64,000 nt of DNA from the NCBI GenBank assembly GCA_038322575.1, contig JBBQGB010000004.1, forward strand, positions 23,505 to 87,504, given 5' to 3'. The translations under genes and the position numbers were made by a program. Below the pieces are notes generated by a model that worked only from the letters and a program-made list of their open reading frames with translations, searched no databases and was not told the DNA's origin. Origin of the DNA: JACMOY01 sp038322575 (GTDB taxonomy: Bacteria > Actinomycetota > Actinomycetes > Actinomycetales > Angustibacteraceae). Positions 16,426 to 25,553 of this stretch are shown here, in pieces; positions within the stretch are counted from its first letter, which is position 1; every line of letters starts with the position of its first letter.

Positions 16426-17132
16426 CGGGACTCCTTGACCGGCGCCACGACGCAGGTGCCGGCGATCTTGTCGTGCAGCGCCTGGCGCTTGGCGTCCCAC
16501 AGCGGCCAGAGCACGTCGAGCAGGCCGTAGATCCCGCCGATGCTCGGCACCTGGCTCAGGCCCTGGTAGCCGATCCAGCGGCGGGCCACCACGCCGGCGC
16601 TCAGCGGCTCGCCGGGCACCCAGCGCCGCACGCGCAGCCCCAGCAGCAGCTTGCCGGGCGTCGCGGCCCGGGTCAGCAGGAACGCCATCTCGTACGCCAG
16701 GCCGACCAGCAGCGAGATCAGCGCGACGACCGCCAGGTCGCGCAGCGTCGCCGCGTCGTAGACCGCGAACGGGTTGGTCGACGGCGCGGCCTGCTGGGCC
16801 TGGTCGACCAGCCGACGCACCAACCGGGTGACCCACGGCAGCGCCAGCACCAGCGCAACCGGCGTCGTGATCACCGTGTCGATCACGCGCGCGCCGGCCC
16901 GGCGTCCCCAGGTGGCCAGCGGGACGCCGTCCGGTGTGACGGGGGCGCCGGTGCGCGGCCTCGCGGCCACGTCCGTGGCGGACGTCGACGCCGCGCTCTC
17001 GCTGAGGTACCCGCCGGGCGGCTCGACCCGCGCGTAGACGTCGCCGGTCCAGGTCGCGCCGTCCCACCAGCGCATCTGGCTCGGAACCTGGGGATCCGGG
17101 TACCACCCGGGCGCGGTCGTCGTCATCTCCAC
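16422..17132 (-). CDS. DUF2510-RDD membrane protein
   Basis: A 236-residue protein with an N-terminal DUF2510 module (GWYPDP..MRWWDGATWTGD) followed by a linker and an RDD domain. The first membrane helix begins around ARVIDTVITTPVALVLALPW, the second around LAVVALISLLVGLAYEMAFL, and the signature TPGKLLLGLRVRRW follows. RDD proteins are membrane proteins of uncertain function, in some cases transporters. The start is GTG 17132 or ATG 17126; neither has a convincing Shine-Dalgarno site. Its stop overlaps the hmgA ATG, which ties it to tyrosine catabolism by operon only. Confidence 0.85.
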   Translation of the reverse strand: MEMTTTAPGWYPDPQVPSQMRWWDGATWTGDVYARVEPPGGYLSESAASTSATDVAARPRTGAPVTPDGVPLATWGRRAGARVIDTVITTPVALVLALPWVTRLVRRLVDQAQQAAPSTNPFAVYDAATLRDLAVVALISLLVGLAYEMAFLLTRAATPGKLLLGLRVRRWVPGEPLSAGVVARRWIGYQGLSQVPSIGGIYGLLDVLWPLWDAKRQALHDKIAGTCVVAPVKESR

Positions 17133-17169
17133 ATGCTCTCAGGTCGCCGTGGACCTACGGTGTCCCCTC

Positions 17170-18654
17170 ATGCGTATGTTTCGGACGAAACCGGTTGAGG
17201 ACGTGCTCGCCCAGCTCTCCGACGGGGCTGACGACGCGCCGCGCCTGCAGCGCCGGCTCGGGCCGGTCAGCCTCATGGGGTTCGGCATCGGGGTGGTCAT
17301 CGGCACCGGCATCTTCACGCTGACCGGGGTCGAGGCCAAGAACCACGCCGGCCCGGCGGTGGTCGTGTCGTTCCTCATCGCCGGGGTCGTCAGCGCGCTC
17401 GCCGCGCTCTGCTACAGCGAGCTGGCGTCCAGCGTCCCCACCGCCGGCAGCGCCTACACCTACGCCTACGCCACGATGGGCGAGGTGTTCGCGTGGATCA
17501 TCGGCTGGGACCTCGTGCTGGAGTTCGCGCTGGGCGCCTCGGTCGTGGCGCGCGGCTGGTCGGGCTACCTGCAGAACCTGTTCGACCTGCCGACGTCCCT
17601 GTTCGGTGAGGAGTCGACGGTGAACGTGGGCGCCATCGGGATCGTGCTGGTGCTCGGGGTGGTCGCCATCGTCGGCATCCGCGAGTCCGCGCGGGTCACC
17701 AACGCGCTGGTCGCCGTCAAGGTCGCCGTCTGCGTGTTCGTCATCGTCGCGGGCGCCTCCTACATGACGCGCGACAACCTCTCGCCGTTCGTCCCGGCGT
17801 CGCAGCCCGTCGCGAAGGGCACCAGCGGGCTCAAGCAGCCGCTGAGCCAGGCGCTGTTCGGGCTGGAGCCGTCGGCGTTCGGCATCGCCGGTGTGCTGAC
17901 GGCCGCCGCCGTGGTGTTCTTCGCCTACACCGGATTCGAGGCGGTGGCCAACCTCGGCGAGGAGACCCGCGACCCCGGCCGCGACCTGCCGCGCGGCCTG
18001 CTGGGCACCCTCGCGATCGCGACCGTCCTGTACGTCGGGGTCTCGCTCGTCGTCACCGGCATGGTCGACTACCGACAGCTGAACGAGGGCGCCCCGATCG
18101 CCAGCGCGTTCGACGCGGTGGGTGCCGGGTGGGCGTCGACGCTGGTGTCGATCGCCGCGGTCGCCGGGTTGACCTCAGTGATCCTCGTCGACATCGTCGC
18201 GATGGGGCGGATCGGGTACGCGCTCGGTCGCGACGGGCTGCTGCCGCCGGCGGTCGCCAAGATCCACCCGCGCTGGGGCACGCCGTACCGCGTGAGCGCC
18301 GCGTTCGTCGTGCTGGTCGCCGTGATCGCCGGGCTGGTGCCGCTCGCCCAGCTCGCCGACCTGGTGTCGATCGGCACGCTGTTCGCTTTCGTCGTGGTCT
18401 CGATCGCGGTGCCCGTGCTGCGCCGCACCCGGCCGCAGCTGCCCCGCCCGTTCCGGGTGCCGCTGTCGCCGGTGCTGCCGGTCGTCTCGGCGCTCGCGTG
18501 CCTGTACCTGATGACCAACCTCAGCCTCGAGACCTGGCTGCGGTTCCTCATCTGGATGGTCGTCGGGCTGGCGGTCTACTTCGGGTACGGGCGGCGCAAC
18601 GCCGCTCTGGCCGAGCGGGTGCGCGACCGCGAGCGCGTCGAGCAGGCGGTCTGA
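17170..18654 (+). CDS. APC-superfamily amino-acid permease (cationic amino-acid transporter type)
   Basis: A 494-residue integral membrane protein with about 12 hydrophobic segments. The substrate-binding glycine motif is in GFGIGVVIGTGIFTLTG, followed by ELASSVPTAGSAYTYAYATM and FFAYTGFEAVANLGEETRDP, all typical of the CAT/YfnA branch. It would import amino acids with protons or exchange them. Lying between hmgA and hppD, it could supply aromatic amino acids, but the motifs point to the general CAT branch and do not settle specificity. ATG 17170 is preferred over a start seven codons earlier. Its stop is 3 bp from the convergent hppD stop. Confidence 0.88.
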   Translation: MRMFRTKPVEDVLAQLSDGADDAPRLQRRLGPVSLMGFGIGVVIGTGIFTLTGVEAKNHAGPAVVVSFLIAGVVSALAALCYSELASSVPTAGSAYTYAYATMGEVFAWIIGWDLVLEFALGASVVARGWSGYLQNLFDLPTSLFGEESTVNVGAIGIVLVLGVVAIVGIRESARVTNALVAVKVAVCVFVIVAGASYMTRDNLSPFVPASQPVAKGTSGLKQPLSQALFGLEPSAFGIAGVLTAAAVVFFAYTGFEAVANLGEETRDPGRDLPRGLLGTLAIATVLYVGVSLVVTGMVDYRQLNEGAPIASAFDAVGAGWASTLVSIAAVAGLTSVILVDIVAMGRIGYALGRDGLLPPAVAKIHPRWGTPYRVSAAFVVLVAVIAGLVPLAQLADLVSIGTLFAFVVVSIAVPVLRRTRPQLPRPFRVPLSPVLPVVSALACLYLMTNLSLETWLRFLIWMVVGLAVYFGYGRRNAALAERVRDRERVEQAV

Positions 18655-18657
18655 AGG

Positions 18658-19869
18658 TCAGAGGTTGCCGCGGCGCTCCTGCTCGCGCTCGATCGCCTCG
18701 AACAGCGCCTTGAAGTTGCCCTTGCCGAAACCCAGCGAGCCGTGCCGCTCGATCAGCTCGAAGAACACCGTCGGGCGGTCGCCGAGGGGCTTGGTGAAGA
18801 TCTGCAGCAGGTAGCCGTCCTCGTCGCGGTCGACGAGGATCCCGCGCTCCTGCAGCTGGTCGATCGGCACGCGCACGTGACCGATGCGAGCGCGCAGCTC
18901 GGGGTCCTCGTAGTAGGAGTCGGGGGTGTCGAGGAACTGCACGCCGCTGGCGCGCATCCGGTCGACGGTGCCGACGATGTCGTTCACGGCGAGGGCGACG
19001 TGCTGCGCGCCGGGGCCGTCGTAGAAGTCCAGGAACTCGTCGATCTGCGACTTGTGCTTGCCGAGCGCCGGCTCGTTCAGCGGGAACTTGACCCGGTGGT
19101 TGCCGTTCGCGACGACCTTGCTCATCAGCGCCGAGTAGTCTGTGGCGATGTCGTCGCCGACGAACTCGGCCATGTTCACGAAACCCATGACCCGGTTGTA
19201 GAACCCGACCCACTCGTCCATCTTGCCGAGCTCGACGTTGCCGACCACGTGGTCGACGGCCTGGAAGAGCCGCTTGGGCGCGTCCGCCGCCCGCGTCACG
19301 GTCGTCGTCCGCGCCACGAACCCGGGCAGGTAGGGCCCGGTGTAGCGCGAGCGGTCGACCAGGGAGTGGCGCGTGTCGCCGTACGCCGCGATGACCGCGC
19401 GCCGCACCGTGCCGTGCTCGTCGCTGACGTCGTGCGGCTCCTCGAGCACCGTGGCGCCGACGGTGCGGGCGTGCGCGACGCAGCGGTCGACGTCCGGCAC
19501 CTCGAGGGCGATGTCGAGGATGCCGTCGCCGTGGCGGCGCTGGTGGTCGTGCAGGGCGCTGGTGGGGTGGACTCCCCCGGTGATCACGAACCGGGCCGAG
19601 CCCGAGCGCAGGACGTACGCGACGTGGTCGCGGTCGCCGGTCTCGGGGCCGCTGTAGGCGACCAGGTCCATGCCGAACGCCAGCTGGTAGTAGGTGGCGG
19701 TCTGGGTGGCGTTGCCGACCACCCACACCAGCGCGTCCAGCGCGGTCACCGGGAACGGGTCGCGGCTCTCGTCGTACTCGACCAGACCGACCAGCGTGCG
19801 CAGCTGGTCGAGGTCCAGGTCGGCCAGTCGCTCGTCCGGCGTGAGGGTGGTGTGCTCGATGGTCGCCAT
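18658..19869 (-). CDS. hppD: 4-Hydroxyphenylpyruvate dioxygenase
   Basis: A 403-residue vicinal-oxygen-chelate enzyme that converts 4-hydroxyphenylpyruvate to homogentisate. The three iron ligands are visible: His in QAVDHVVGNVELG, His in AQHVALAVND, and Glu in VFFELIERHG. GFGKGNFKALFEAIE closes the C-terminal helix. ATG 19869 (MATIEHTT) is chosen over a start 12 codons upstream because that extension would run into the control region. The 102-bp gap to the divergent Lrp-type regulator carries four TGGGCA repeats, suggesting that the regulator controls both genes. Confidence 0.94.
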   Translation of the reverse strand: MATIEHTTLTPDERLADLDLDQLRTLVGLVEYDESRDPFPVTALDALVWVVGNATQTATYYQLAFGMDLVAYSGPETGDRDHVAYVLRSGSARFVITGGVHPTSALHDHQRRHGDGILDIALEVPDVDRCVAHARTVGATVLEEPHDVSDEHGTVRRAVIAAYGDTRHSLVDRSRYTGPYLPGFVARTTTVTRAADAPKRLFQAVDHVVGNVELGKMDEWVGFYNRVMGFVNMAEFVGDDIATDYSALMSKVVANGNHRVKFPLNEPALGKHKSQIDEFLDFYDGPGAQHVALAVNDIVGTVDRMRASGVQFLDTPDSYYEDPELRARIGHVRVPIDQLQERGILVDRDEDGYLLQIFTKPLGDRPTVFFELIERHGSLGFGKGNFKALFEAIEREQERRGNL

Positions 19870-19891
19870 GGCCGCAGCGTGGGGCAGGGCC

Positions 19892-19969
19892 TGGGCACTG
19901 GGCAACTGCGGTGCGCAGGCCTGGGCAGATTGTGCAGACTGACCAGACGATCGGCTGTCAGACTGGGCA
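19892..19969. promoter_or_regulatory. Candidate Lrp-type operator region between hppD and its divergent regulator
   Basis: The 102-bp divergent intergenic region contains four direct copies of TGGGCA (starting at 19892, 19899, 19922 and 19964) and a short imperfect palindrome, CTGCGGTGCGCAG, near 19906. Multiple phased repeats are what Lrp octamers usually bind. The assignment is inferred from layout; no footprint is known. Confidence 0.45.
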
Positions 19970-19971
19970 GC

Positions 19972-20436
19972 ATGTCCGGCATCGACGCCCTCGACCTCCG
20001 CCTGATCGAGCTGCTCACCACCGAGCCGCGGATCGGGGTGCTCGAGGCCTCGCGGCGGTTGCAGGTGGCCCGCGGCACGGCGCAGGCCCGCCTGGACCGG
20101 CTGGTCGCCGGCGGCGTCATCCGCTCGTTCGCGCCCACCCTGGACCCGGCGGCGCTGGGCTACGCCGTCACCGCGTTCGTGAACCTCGAGATCCGCCAGG
20201 GCGCGCGCTCACGGGTGACCGACCACCTGGCGGCCATCCCCGAGGTGCTCGAGGTGCACACGATCACCGGCCAGGGCGACCTGATGTGCCGGCTCGTGGC
20301 CCGCGACAACGACGACCTGCAGCGGGTGATCGACGTCCTGGTGGCCGATGACGACGTGCTGCGTACCGCCACGGTGGTGGCCCTGGCCTGCGTCATCGCG
20401 CACCGCACGCTGCCGCTCGCGCGGGCGGGGTCCTAG
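19972..20436 (+). CDS. Lrp/AsnC-family transcriptional regulator, probable regulator of tyrosine catabolism
   Basis: A 154-residue regulator. The N-terminal winged helix-turn-helix (DALDLRLIELLTTEPRIGVLE through ARLDRLVAGGVIRSF) is followed by a RAM ligand-binding domain (AVTAFVNLEI, HTITGQGDLMCRLVARDND). It is divergent from hppD and shares its 102-bp promoter region, so it probably responds to an aromatic amino acid or intermediate and controls hppD and itself; this is inferred from gene order. The TAG stop overlaps the trxA stop on the other strand (20433-20435). The ATG at 19972 starts directly before the first helix. Confidence 0.88.
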   Translation: MSGIDALDLRLIELLTTEPRIGVLEASRRLQVARGTAQARLDRLVAGGVIRSFAPTLDPAALGYAVTAFVNLEIRQGARSRVTDHLAAIPEVLEVHTITGQGDLMCRLVARDNDDLQRVIDVLVADDDVLRTATVVALACVIAHRTLPLARAGS

Positions 20437-20843
20437 AACGAGGTGGGGTCGCTCGCGGACCGACGTCCGGCCGTGGCCTTCTCGGCCTCCTGCTGCGCGG
20501 CGTACCGGGCGCGGACGTCGTCCATGTCGAGGGCCTGCACCTGGGTGAGCAGGTCCTCCAGGGCCGGTCGCGGCAGGGCACCGGGCTGGCCGAAGACCGG
20601 GATGCCGTCGCGGTAGACGACCAGCGTCGGGATCGAGGTGATGCCGTACCGCCCGGCGAGCTCGGGCTCGGCCTCGGTGTCGACCTTGGCGAAGGTGACG
20701 TCCGGGTTCACCTCGCTGACCTGCTCGTAGACCGGGGCGAACTGCCGGCACGGGCCGCACCAGGCGGCCCAGAAGTCGATCAGGACGATGCCGTCCGCGA
20801 CGGTGCCGTCATGGGTGTCCAGGGTCATCTCGCGCGTTGCCAT
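20433..20843 (-). CDS. trxA: Thioredoxin
   Basis: A 136-residue thioredoxin with active site WCGPC (28-32) after VLIDFWAAW, the cis-proline segment SIPTLVVYRDG, and a 25-residue charged C-terminal extension after the usual end of the fold. It reduces cytoplasmic disulfides. It overlaps the Lrp-type gene by three bases at the convergent stops. A two-unit palindromic element with CAAGTGCC repeats lies 47-113 bp upstream of its ATG, a suitable place for control; an element with the same spacing recurs near a cysteine-desulfurase-like gene at 52029. Confidence 0.9.
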   Translation of the reverse strand: MATREMTLDTHDGTVADGIVLIDFWAAWCGPCRQFAPVYEQVSEVNPDVTFAKVDTEAEPELAGRYGITSIPTLVVYRDGIPVFGQPGALPRPALEDLLTQVQALDMDDVRARYAAQQEAEKATAGRRSASDPTSF

Positions 20844-20889
20844 GAGACGTCCAACACCCGTCCCCCGCCCCCTGTTCCGCCCCACCACC

Positions 20890-20956
20890 CCAGCACTTTG
20901 TGCGTCAAGTGCCGCTGTCCCCGCGGCGCGGGCGGCAGATAGTGCAGCAAGTGCCG
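20890..20956. repeat. CAAGTGCC two-unit element, copy A (upstream of trxA)
   Basis: Unit 1 (20890-20913) is a palindrome with outer arms GCACTT and AAGTGC. Unit 2 (20940-20956) is TAGTGCAGCAAGTGCCG, identical to unit 2 of the copy at 52079. The two CAAGTGCC cores (20906 and 20948) are 42 bp apart, four helical turns. The 26-bp spacer is unrelated between the copies. It is probably a paired protein-binding site. Confidence 0.6.
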
Positions 20957-20964
20957 GGGTGGGA

Positions 20965-20988
20965 GCGCACCTGGTGGCGAAGGTGCGC
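20965..20988 (-). terminator. Hairpin after the helicase gene
   Basis: GCGCACCT (20965-20972) pairs with AGGTGCGC (20981-20988) across an eight-base loop. It begins 20 bp after the helicase stop on the minus strand and would separate that gene from the trxA promoter. Confidence 0.5.
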
Positions 20989-21007
20989 GAAAACGTGCCC
21001 CGGGGGG

Positions 21008-22771
21008 TCAGGTGCGGCCGACGAACCAGCGGCGCAGGGTGTCGATCCGGGTGCGGACGTGCTCGGCGCCGGCCTGGGGCACCGCCGGGCCGCCGCAGGT
21101 ACGCCGCAGCTCGGCGTGCACGGTGGCGTGCAGCTGGCCGGTGCGCCGGGCCCAGGCTCCGACCAGCTGGTGCAGCTCCTTGCGCAGGGCGGCCACCTCG
21201 CGGTGGGCGGCCACCGGCGGGTCGTCCTGGACGGCGACACCGCGCGCGCGCCGTCCGGCCTGCTGGCTGGCCTGGCGCTGGCGCAGGACGTGCGCCACCT
21301 GGTCGGCGTCCAGCAGCCCGGGCAGGCCCAGGAAGTCCTGCTCCTCGTCGCTGCCGACGTCGGCGGCGACCCCGAACTCGCCGCCGTCGAAGAGCACCCG
21401 GTCGAACTCGGCCTGCGCGTCCAAGGCCTCGAAGGCGAACCCGTCCTGCTCGCCGGCCGCCTGCTCGGGCCGGTTGGCCGCCGCGACCATCGCGTCCTCG
21501 GGTGACCACAGGTCGCCGTCCTCGGACGCCGGCCGGTCGAGCACGTGGTCGCGCTCGAGCTCCATCTGGCCCGCGTGCAGCATCAGGGTCGGCACGCTGG
21601 GCACGAACACGGACGCCGTCTCGCCGCGCCGCCGCGCCCGGACGAACCGTCCGACGGCCTGGGCGAAGAACAGCGGGGTGGCGATCGAGGTGGCGTAGAC
21701 CCCGACCGCGAGCCGCGGGATGTCGACACCCTCGGAGACCATCCGGACGGCGACCATCCACCGCTGGTCACCGGTCGTGAAGTCCTCGATCCGCGCGGAG
21801 GCGCCCGCGTCGTCCGAGAGCACGACCACCGGCGGCTGGCCGGTGATGCCGCGCAGGACCGCGGCGTACGCCTTGGCCTGGGCGTGGTCGGTGGCGATGA
21901 CCAGCCCGGCCGCGTCGGGGACGCCGCGGCGCACCTCGGACAGCCGGGTGTCGGCGGCCTGCAGCACGGCCGGCACCCACTCGCCGGCCGGGTCGAGGGC
22001 GGTGCGCCAGGCGTGGGCCGTCATGTCCTGGGTGAGCGGCTCACCGAGGCGGGCGCTCACCTCGTCACCCGCCCGGGTGCGCCAGCGCATCTGGCCCGAG
22101 TAGGCCAGGAAGATCACCGGACGCACGACCCCGTCGCGCAGGGCGTCGCCGTAGCCGTAGGTGAAGTCCGCCCGCGAGCGCCGGACGCCGGCCCGGTCGG
22201 CCTCGTAGGTGACGAACGGGATCGCCGAGGTGTCCGAGCGGAACGGCGTGCCGGTCAGCGCCAGCCGTCGGGTCGCCGGCTCGAAGGCCTCGCGCACCGC
22301 GTCGCCCCACGAGAGGGCGTCACCGCCGTGGTGCACCTCGTCGAGGATCACCAGCGTCGGCGCGGCGCTGGTGCGGGCGTGGTGCAGCGCGGGCCGGGCG
22401 GCGACCTGGGCGTAGGTGAGCGCGACGCCGTCGAAGTCGCGGCCGTGGGTGCCGTGGGCGTTCTTGAACTCGGGGTCGATGCTGATGCCGACGCGGTGGG
22501 CGGCGTCCGCCCACTGGCGCTTGAGGTGCTCGGTGGGCGCGACCACCGTGACCCGGGCGATCTCGCCGCGACCGAGCAGCTCGGTGGCCACCCGCAGGGC
22601 GAACGTCGTCTTGCCGGCGCCGGGGGTGGCCACCGCGAGGAAGTCGCGCGGGTCCTGGGCCAGGTACTGGTCGAGCGCCCGCTGCTGCCAGGCCCGCAGC
22701 TTCGCGGCGGTTCCCCACGGGGCCCGGCCGGGGAAGGCGGGTGGCAGGTGGGAGGCGGCAGAGGTACTCAC
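21008..22771 (-). CDS. DEAD/DEAH-box superfamily 2 helicase
   Basis: A 587-residue cytoplasmic ATPase. Helicase motifs appear in order: Q-like WQQRALDQYL, motif I TPGAGKTTFAL, Ia APTEHLKRQW, motif II LVILDEVHHGG (DEVH), motif III LTGTPFR, and in the second RecA domain VRMVSEGVDIPRLAVGVYAT (V) and QAVGRFVRARRRG (VI). The C-terminal 170 residues are a charged, helical region without a recognised domain. The layout resembles restriction-subunit-type (ResIII) or XPB-like repair helicases, but no nuclease or methylase is nearby. It starts at GTG 22771. Confidence 0.85.
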   Translation of the reverse strand: MSTSAASHLPPAFPGRAPWGTAAKLRAWQQRALDQYLAQDPRDFLAVATPGAGKTTFALRVATELLGRGEIARVTVVAPTEHLKRQWADAAHRVGISIDPEFKNAHGTHGRDFDGVALTYAQVAARPALHHARTSAAPTLVILDEVHHGGDALSWGDAVREAFEPATRRLALTGTPFRSDTSAIPFVTYEADRAGVRRSRADFTYGYGDALRDGVVRPVIFLAYSGQMRWRTRAGDEVSARLGEPLTQDMTAHAWRTALDPAGEWVPAVLQAADTRLSEVRRGVPDAAGLVIATDHAQAKAYAAVLRGITGQPPVVVLSDDAGASARIEDFTTGDQRWMVAVRMVSEGVDIPRLAVGVYATSIATPLFFAQAVGRFVRARRRGETASVFVPSVPTLMLHAGQMELERDHVLDRPASEDGDLWSPEDAMVAAANRPEQAAGEQDGFAFEALDAQAEFDRVLFDGGEFGVAADVGSDEEQDFLGLPGLLDADQVAHVLRQRQASQQAGRRARGVAVQDDPPVAAHREVAALRKELHQLVGAWARRTGQLHATVHAELRRTCGGPAVPQAGAEHVRTRIDTLRRWFVGRT

Positions 22772-22794
22772 GGTTCGTCGACCCTAACGACTCG

Positions 22795-22831
22795 CGGCGG
22801 ACGACATGCCGCGCCCCGGGGTCGTCCGCCG
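22795..22831 (-). terminator. Hairpin after the DUF3039 gene
   Basis: CGGCGGACGAC (22795-22805) pairs with GTCGTCCGCCG (22821-22831). It lies in the 88-bp gap between the DUF3039 stop and the helicase start on the minus strand, where a terminator is expected. Confidence 0.6.
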
Positions 22832-22859
22832 GACCCGGCGGGCGTGCTAGGGACGGCGG

Positions 22860-23156
22860 TCAGTCGCCGTCCTCGGGGGGGCGCAGCCCCTCGTAGATCT
22901 CCTTGCAGGTGGGGCAGACCGGGAACCGCTGGGGGTCGCGTCCGGGCACCCACACCTTGCCGCACAGCGCGATCACCGGGTCGCCGCTCAGGGCGCTCTC
23001 GAGGATCTTCTCCTTGCGCACGTAGTGGGCGAAGCGCTCGTGGTCGCCCGGCTCGGCGACCTGCTCCTCGACCAGCTCGCGCTCGAGCACGGTGGTCCGC
23101 GGGGAGGGACCGCCGGGGGCGACGTCGGGGCCGGGGTACGGGTCGTCGGTGCTCAT
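22860..23156 (-). CDS. DUF3039 family protein
   Basis: A 98-residue acidic protein of the actinobacterial DUF3039 family. The C-terminal half carries the conserved block FAHYVRKEKILESALSG, then VIALCGKVWVP and FPVCPTCKEIYEGL. The cysteines C..CPTC look like a small zinc-binding site. The N-terminal third is Pro/Gly-rich and probably disordered. The function is unknown. A terminator-like hairpin separates it from the helicase downstream. The ATG at 23156 is the only start before the conserved block that keeps the normal family length. Confidence 0.82.
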   Translation of the reverse strand: MSTDDPYPGPDVAPGGPSPRTTVLERELVEEQVAEPGDHERFAHYVRKEKILESALSGDPVIALCGKVWVPGRDPQRFPVCPTCKEIYEGLRPPEDGD

Positions 23157-23191
23157 GGGCACCAGCGTAGTTCGCCGGATCCGGGGCGCCG

Positions 23192-23752
23192 CTAGTTGTC
23201 GGCCGGGTCCTCGGGGTAGGACGCGACGTAGGCCAGCTCGCCGCGCTGGCGGCGCAGCACCTCGCGCCACAGCGACGCCGGGTCGGCGCTGAACGGGTCT
23301 CTGGCCTCGCCCGCCACGACGTACCAGGCCCCCTCGGCGATCTCGGCCTCGAGCTGGCCGAGCGACCACCCGGCGTACCCGGCGAAGACCCGCAGGCCGG
23401 CGAGGCCGGACACGACCGACAGCGGCTCGACGTCCAGGTCGACCAGGCCGAGGGCACCGCTGATCCGGCGCACGCCCACCGGCTCGCCCGCGTCGCCGGG
23501 CACCGCGACCAGCCCGAGCGCGGAGTCCAGCTCGACCGGGCCCCCCTGGAAGAGCACCCCGGGGGCGGTGGTGTGCGGCTGCCAGCCCGGCAGCACCGCG
23601 GCCACCTCGACGGTCATCGGCCGGTTGAGGACGACGCCCATCGCCCCGTCGTGCCCGTGGTCGAGCAGCAGCACCACCGTGCGGTGGAACGTGGGCTCAC
23701 TCAGCAGCGGGGTGGCCACCAGCAGCTGGCCGGTCAGGTCGGAGCGGGTCAC
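23192..23752 (-). CDS. YqgE/AlgH family protein
   Basis: A 186-residue cytoplasmic protein of the UPF0301 (YqgE/AlgH) family. The N-terminal LTGQLLVATPLL..PTFHRTVVLLL and the block GAMGVVLNRPM are diagnostic, followed by LFQGGPVELDSALGLV and VFAGYAGWSLGQLEAEI. The biochemical role is not established. GTG 23752 overlaps the stop of the VanZ-like gene by four bases (GTGA). It is the last member of the malic enzyme / VanZ-like / YqgE overlapping run. Confidence 0.9.
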   Translation of the reverse strand: MTRSDLTGQLLVATPLLSEPTFHRTVVLLLDHGHDGAMGVVLNRPMTVEVAAVLPGWQPHTTAPGVLFQGGPVELDSALGLVAVPGDAGEPVGVRRISGALGLVDLDVEPLSVVSGLAGLRVFAGYAGWSLGQLEAEIAEGAWYVVAGEARDPFSADPASLWREVLRRQRGELAYVASYPEDPADN

Positions 23753-24074
23753 CGCGCCATCATCACCCGGCGCGCCACCCACCAGCCCAGCGCGCAGCCG
23801 ACCAGGTCGGCGGCCAGGTCGAGCAGGTCGCCGGAGCGGTTGGGCAGCACGGCCCACTGCAGCAGCTCACTGACCGGCGCCTGCACGACGCTGACCACCA
23901 GCACGAGCGGGCGCGGGGCACCGGCCCACCACCCCAGCCCCAGCACCGCCGCGAAGACGAGCACGTGGACGACCTTGTCGAGCCCGGGGACCCCGTCGGC
24001 CGAGGGCGCCCGCGGTGCGTACAGCACCACCAGCTGCCCGGCCACCGCCGCGGCGAACAGCCACCGCCGCACCC

Positions 24075-24078
<4 letters not shown>
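23749..24078 (-). CDS. VanZ-like membrane protein
   Basis: A 109-residue protein with three to four hydrophobic helices, including WLFAAAVAGQLVVLYAP at the N-terminus and CALGWWVARRV at the end. LDKVVHVLVFAAVLGLGWW and SELLQWAVLPNRSGDLLDLA match the VanZ-like family pattern, DK..H...F..L and E..Q......R..D..D...N. VanZ confers low-level teicoplanin resistance in enterococci, but most relatives have no known role. Both ends overlap neighbours by four bases: GTG 24078 with the malic enzyme stop, and its TGA with the YqgE start. Confidence 0.82.
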
Positions 24079-25484
<1,406 letters not shown>

Positions 25485-25553
25485 GACGGGCCTCTCGGGC
25501 GGGTGGGCGCGGGCGCGGCCATTGTCACCCAGCCGGGCCCTCACACTGGGCCG

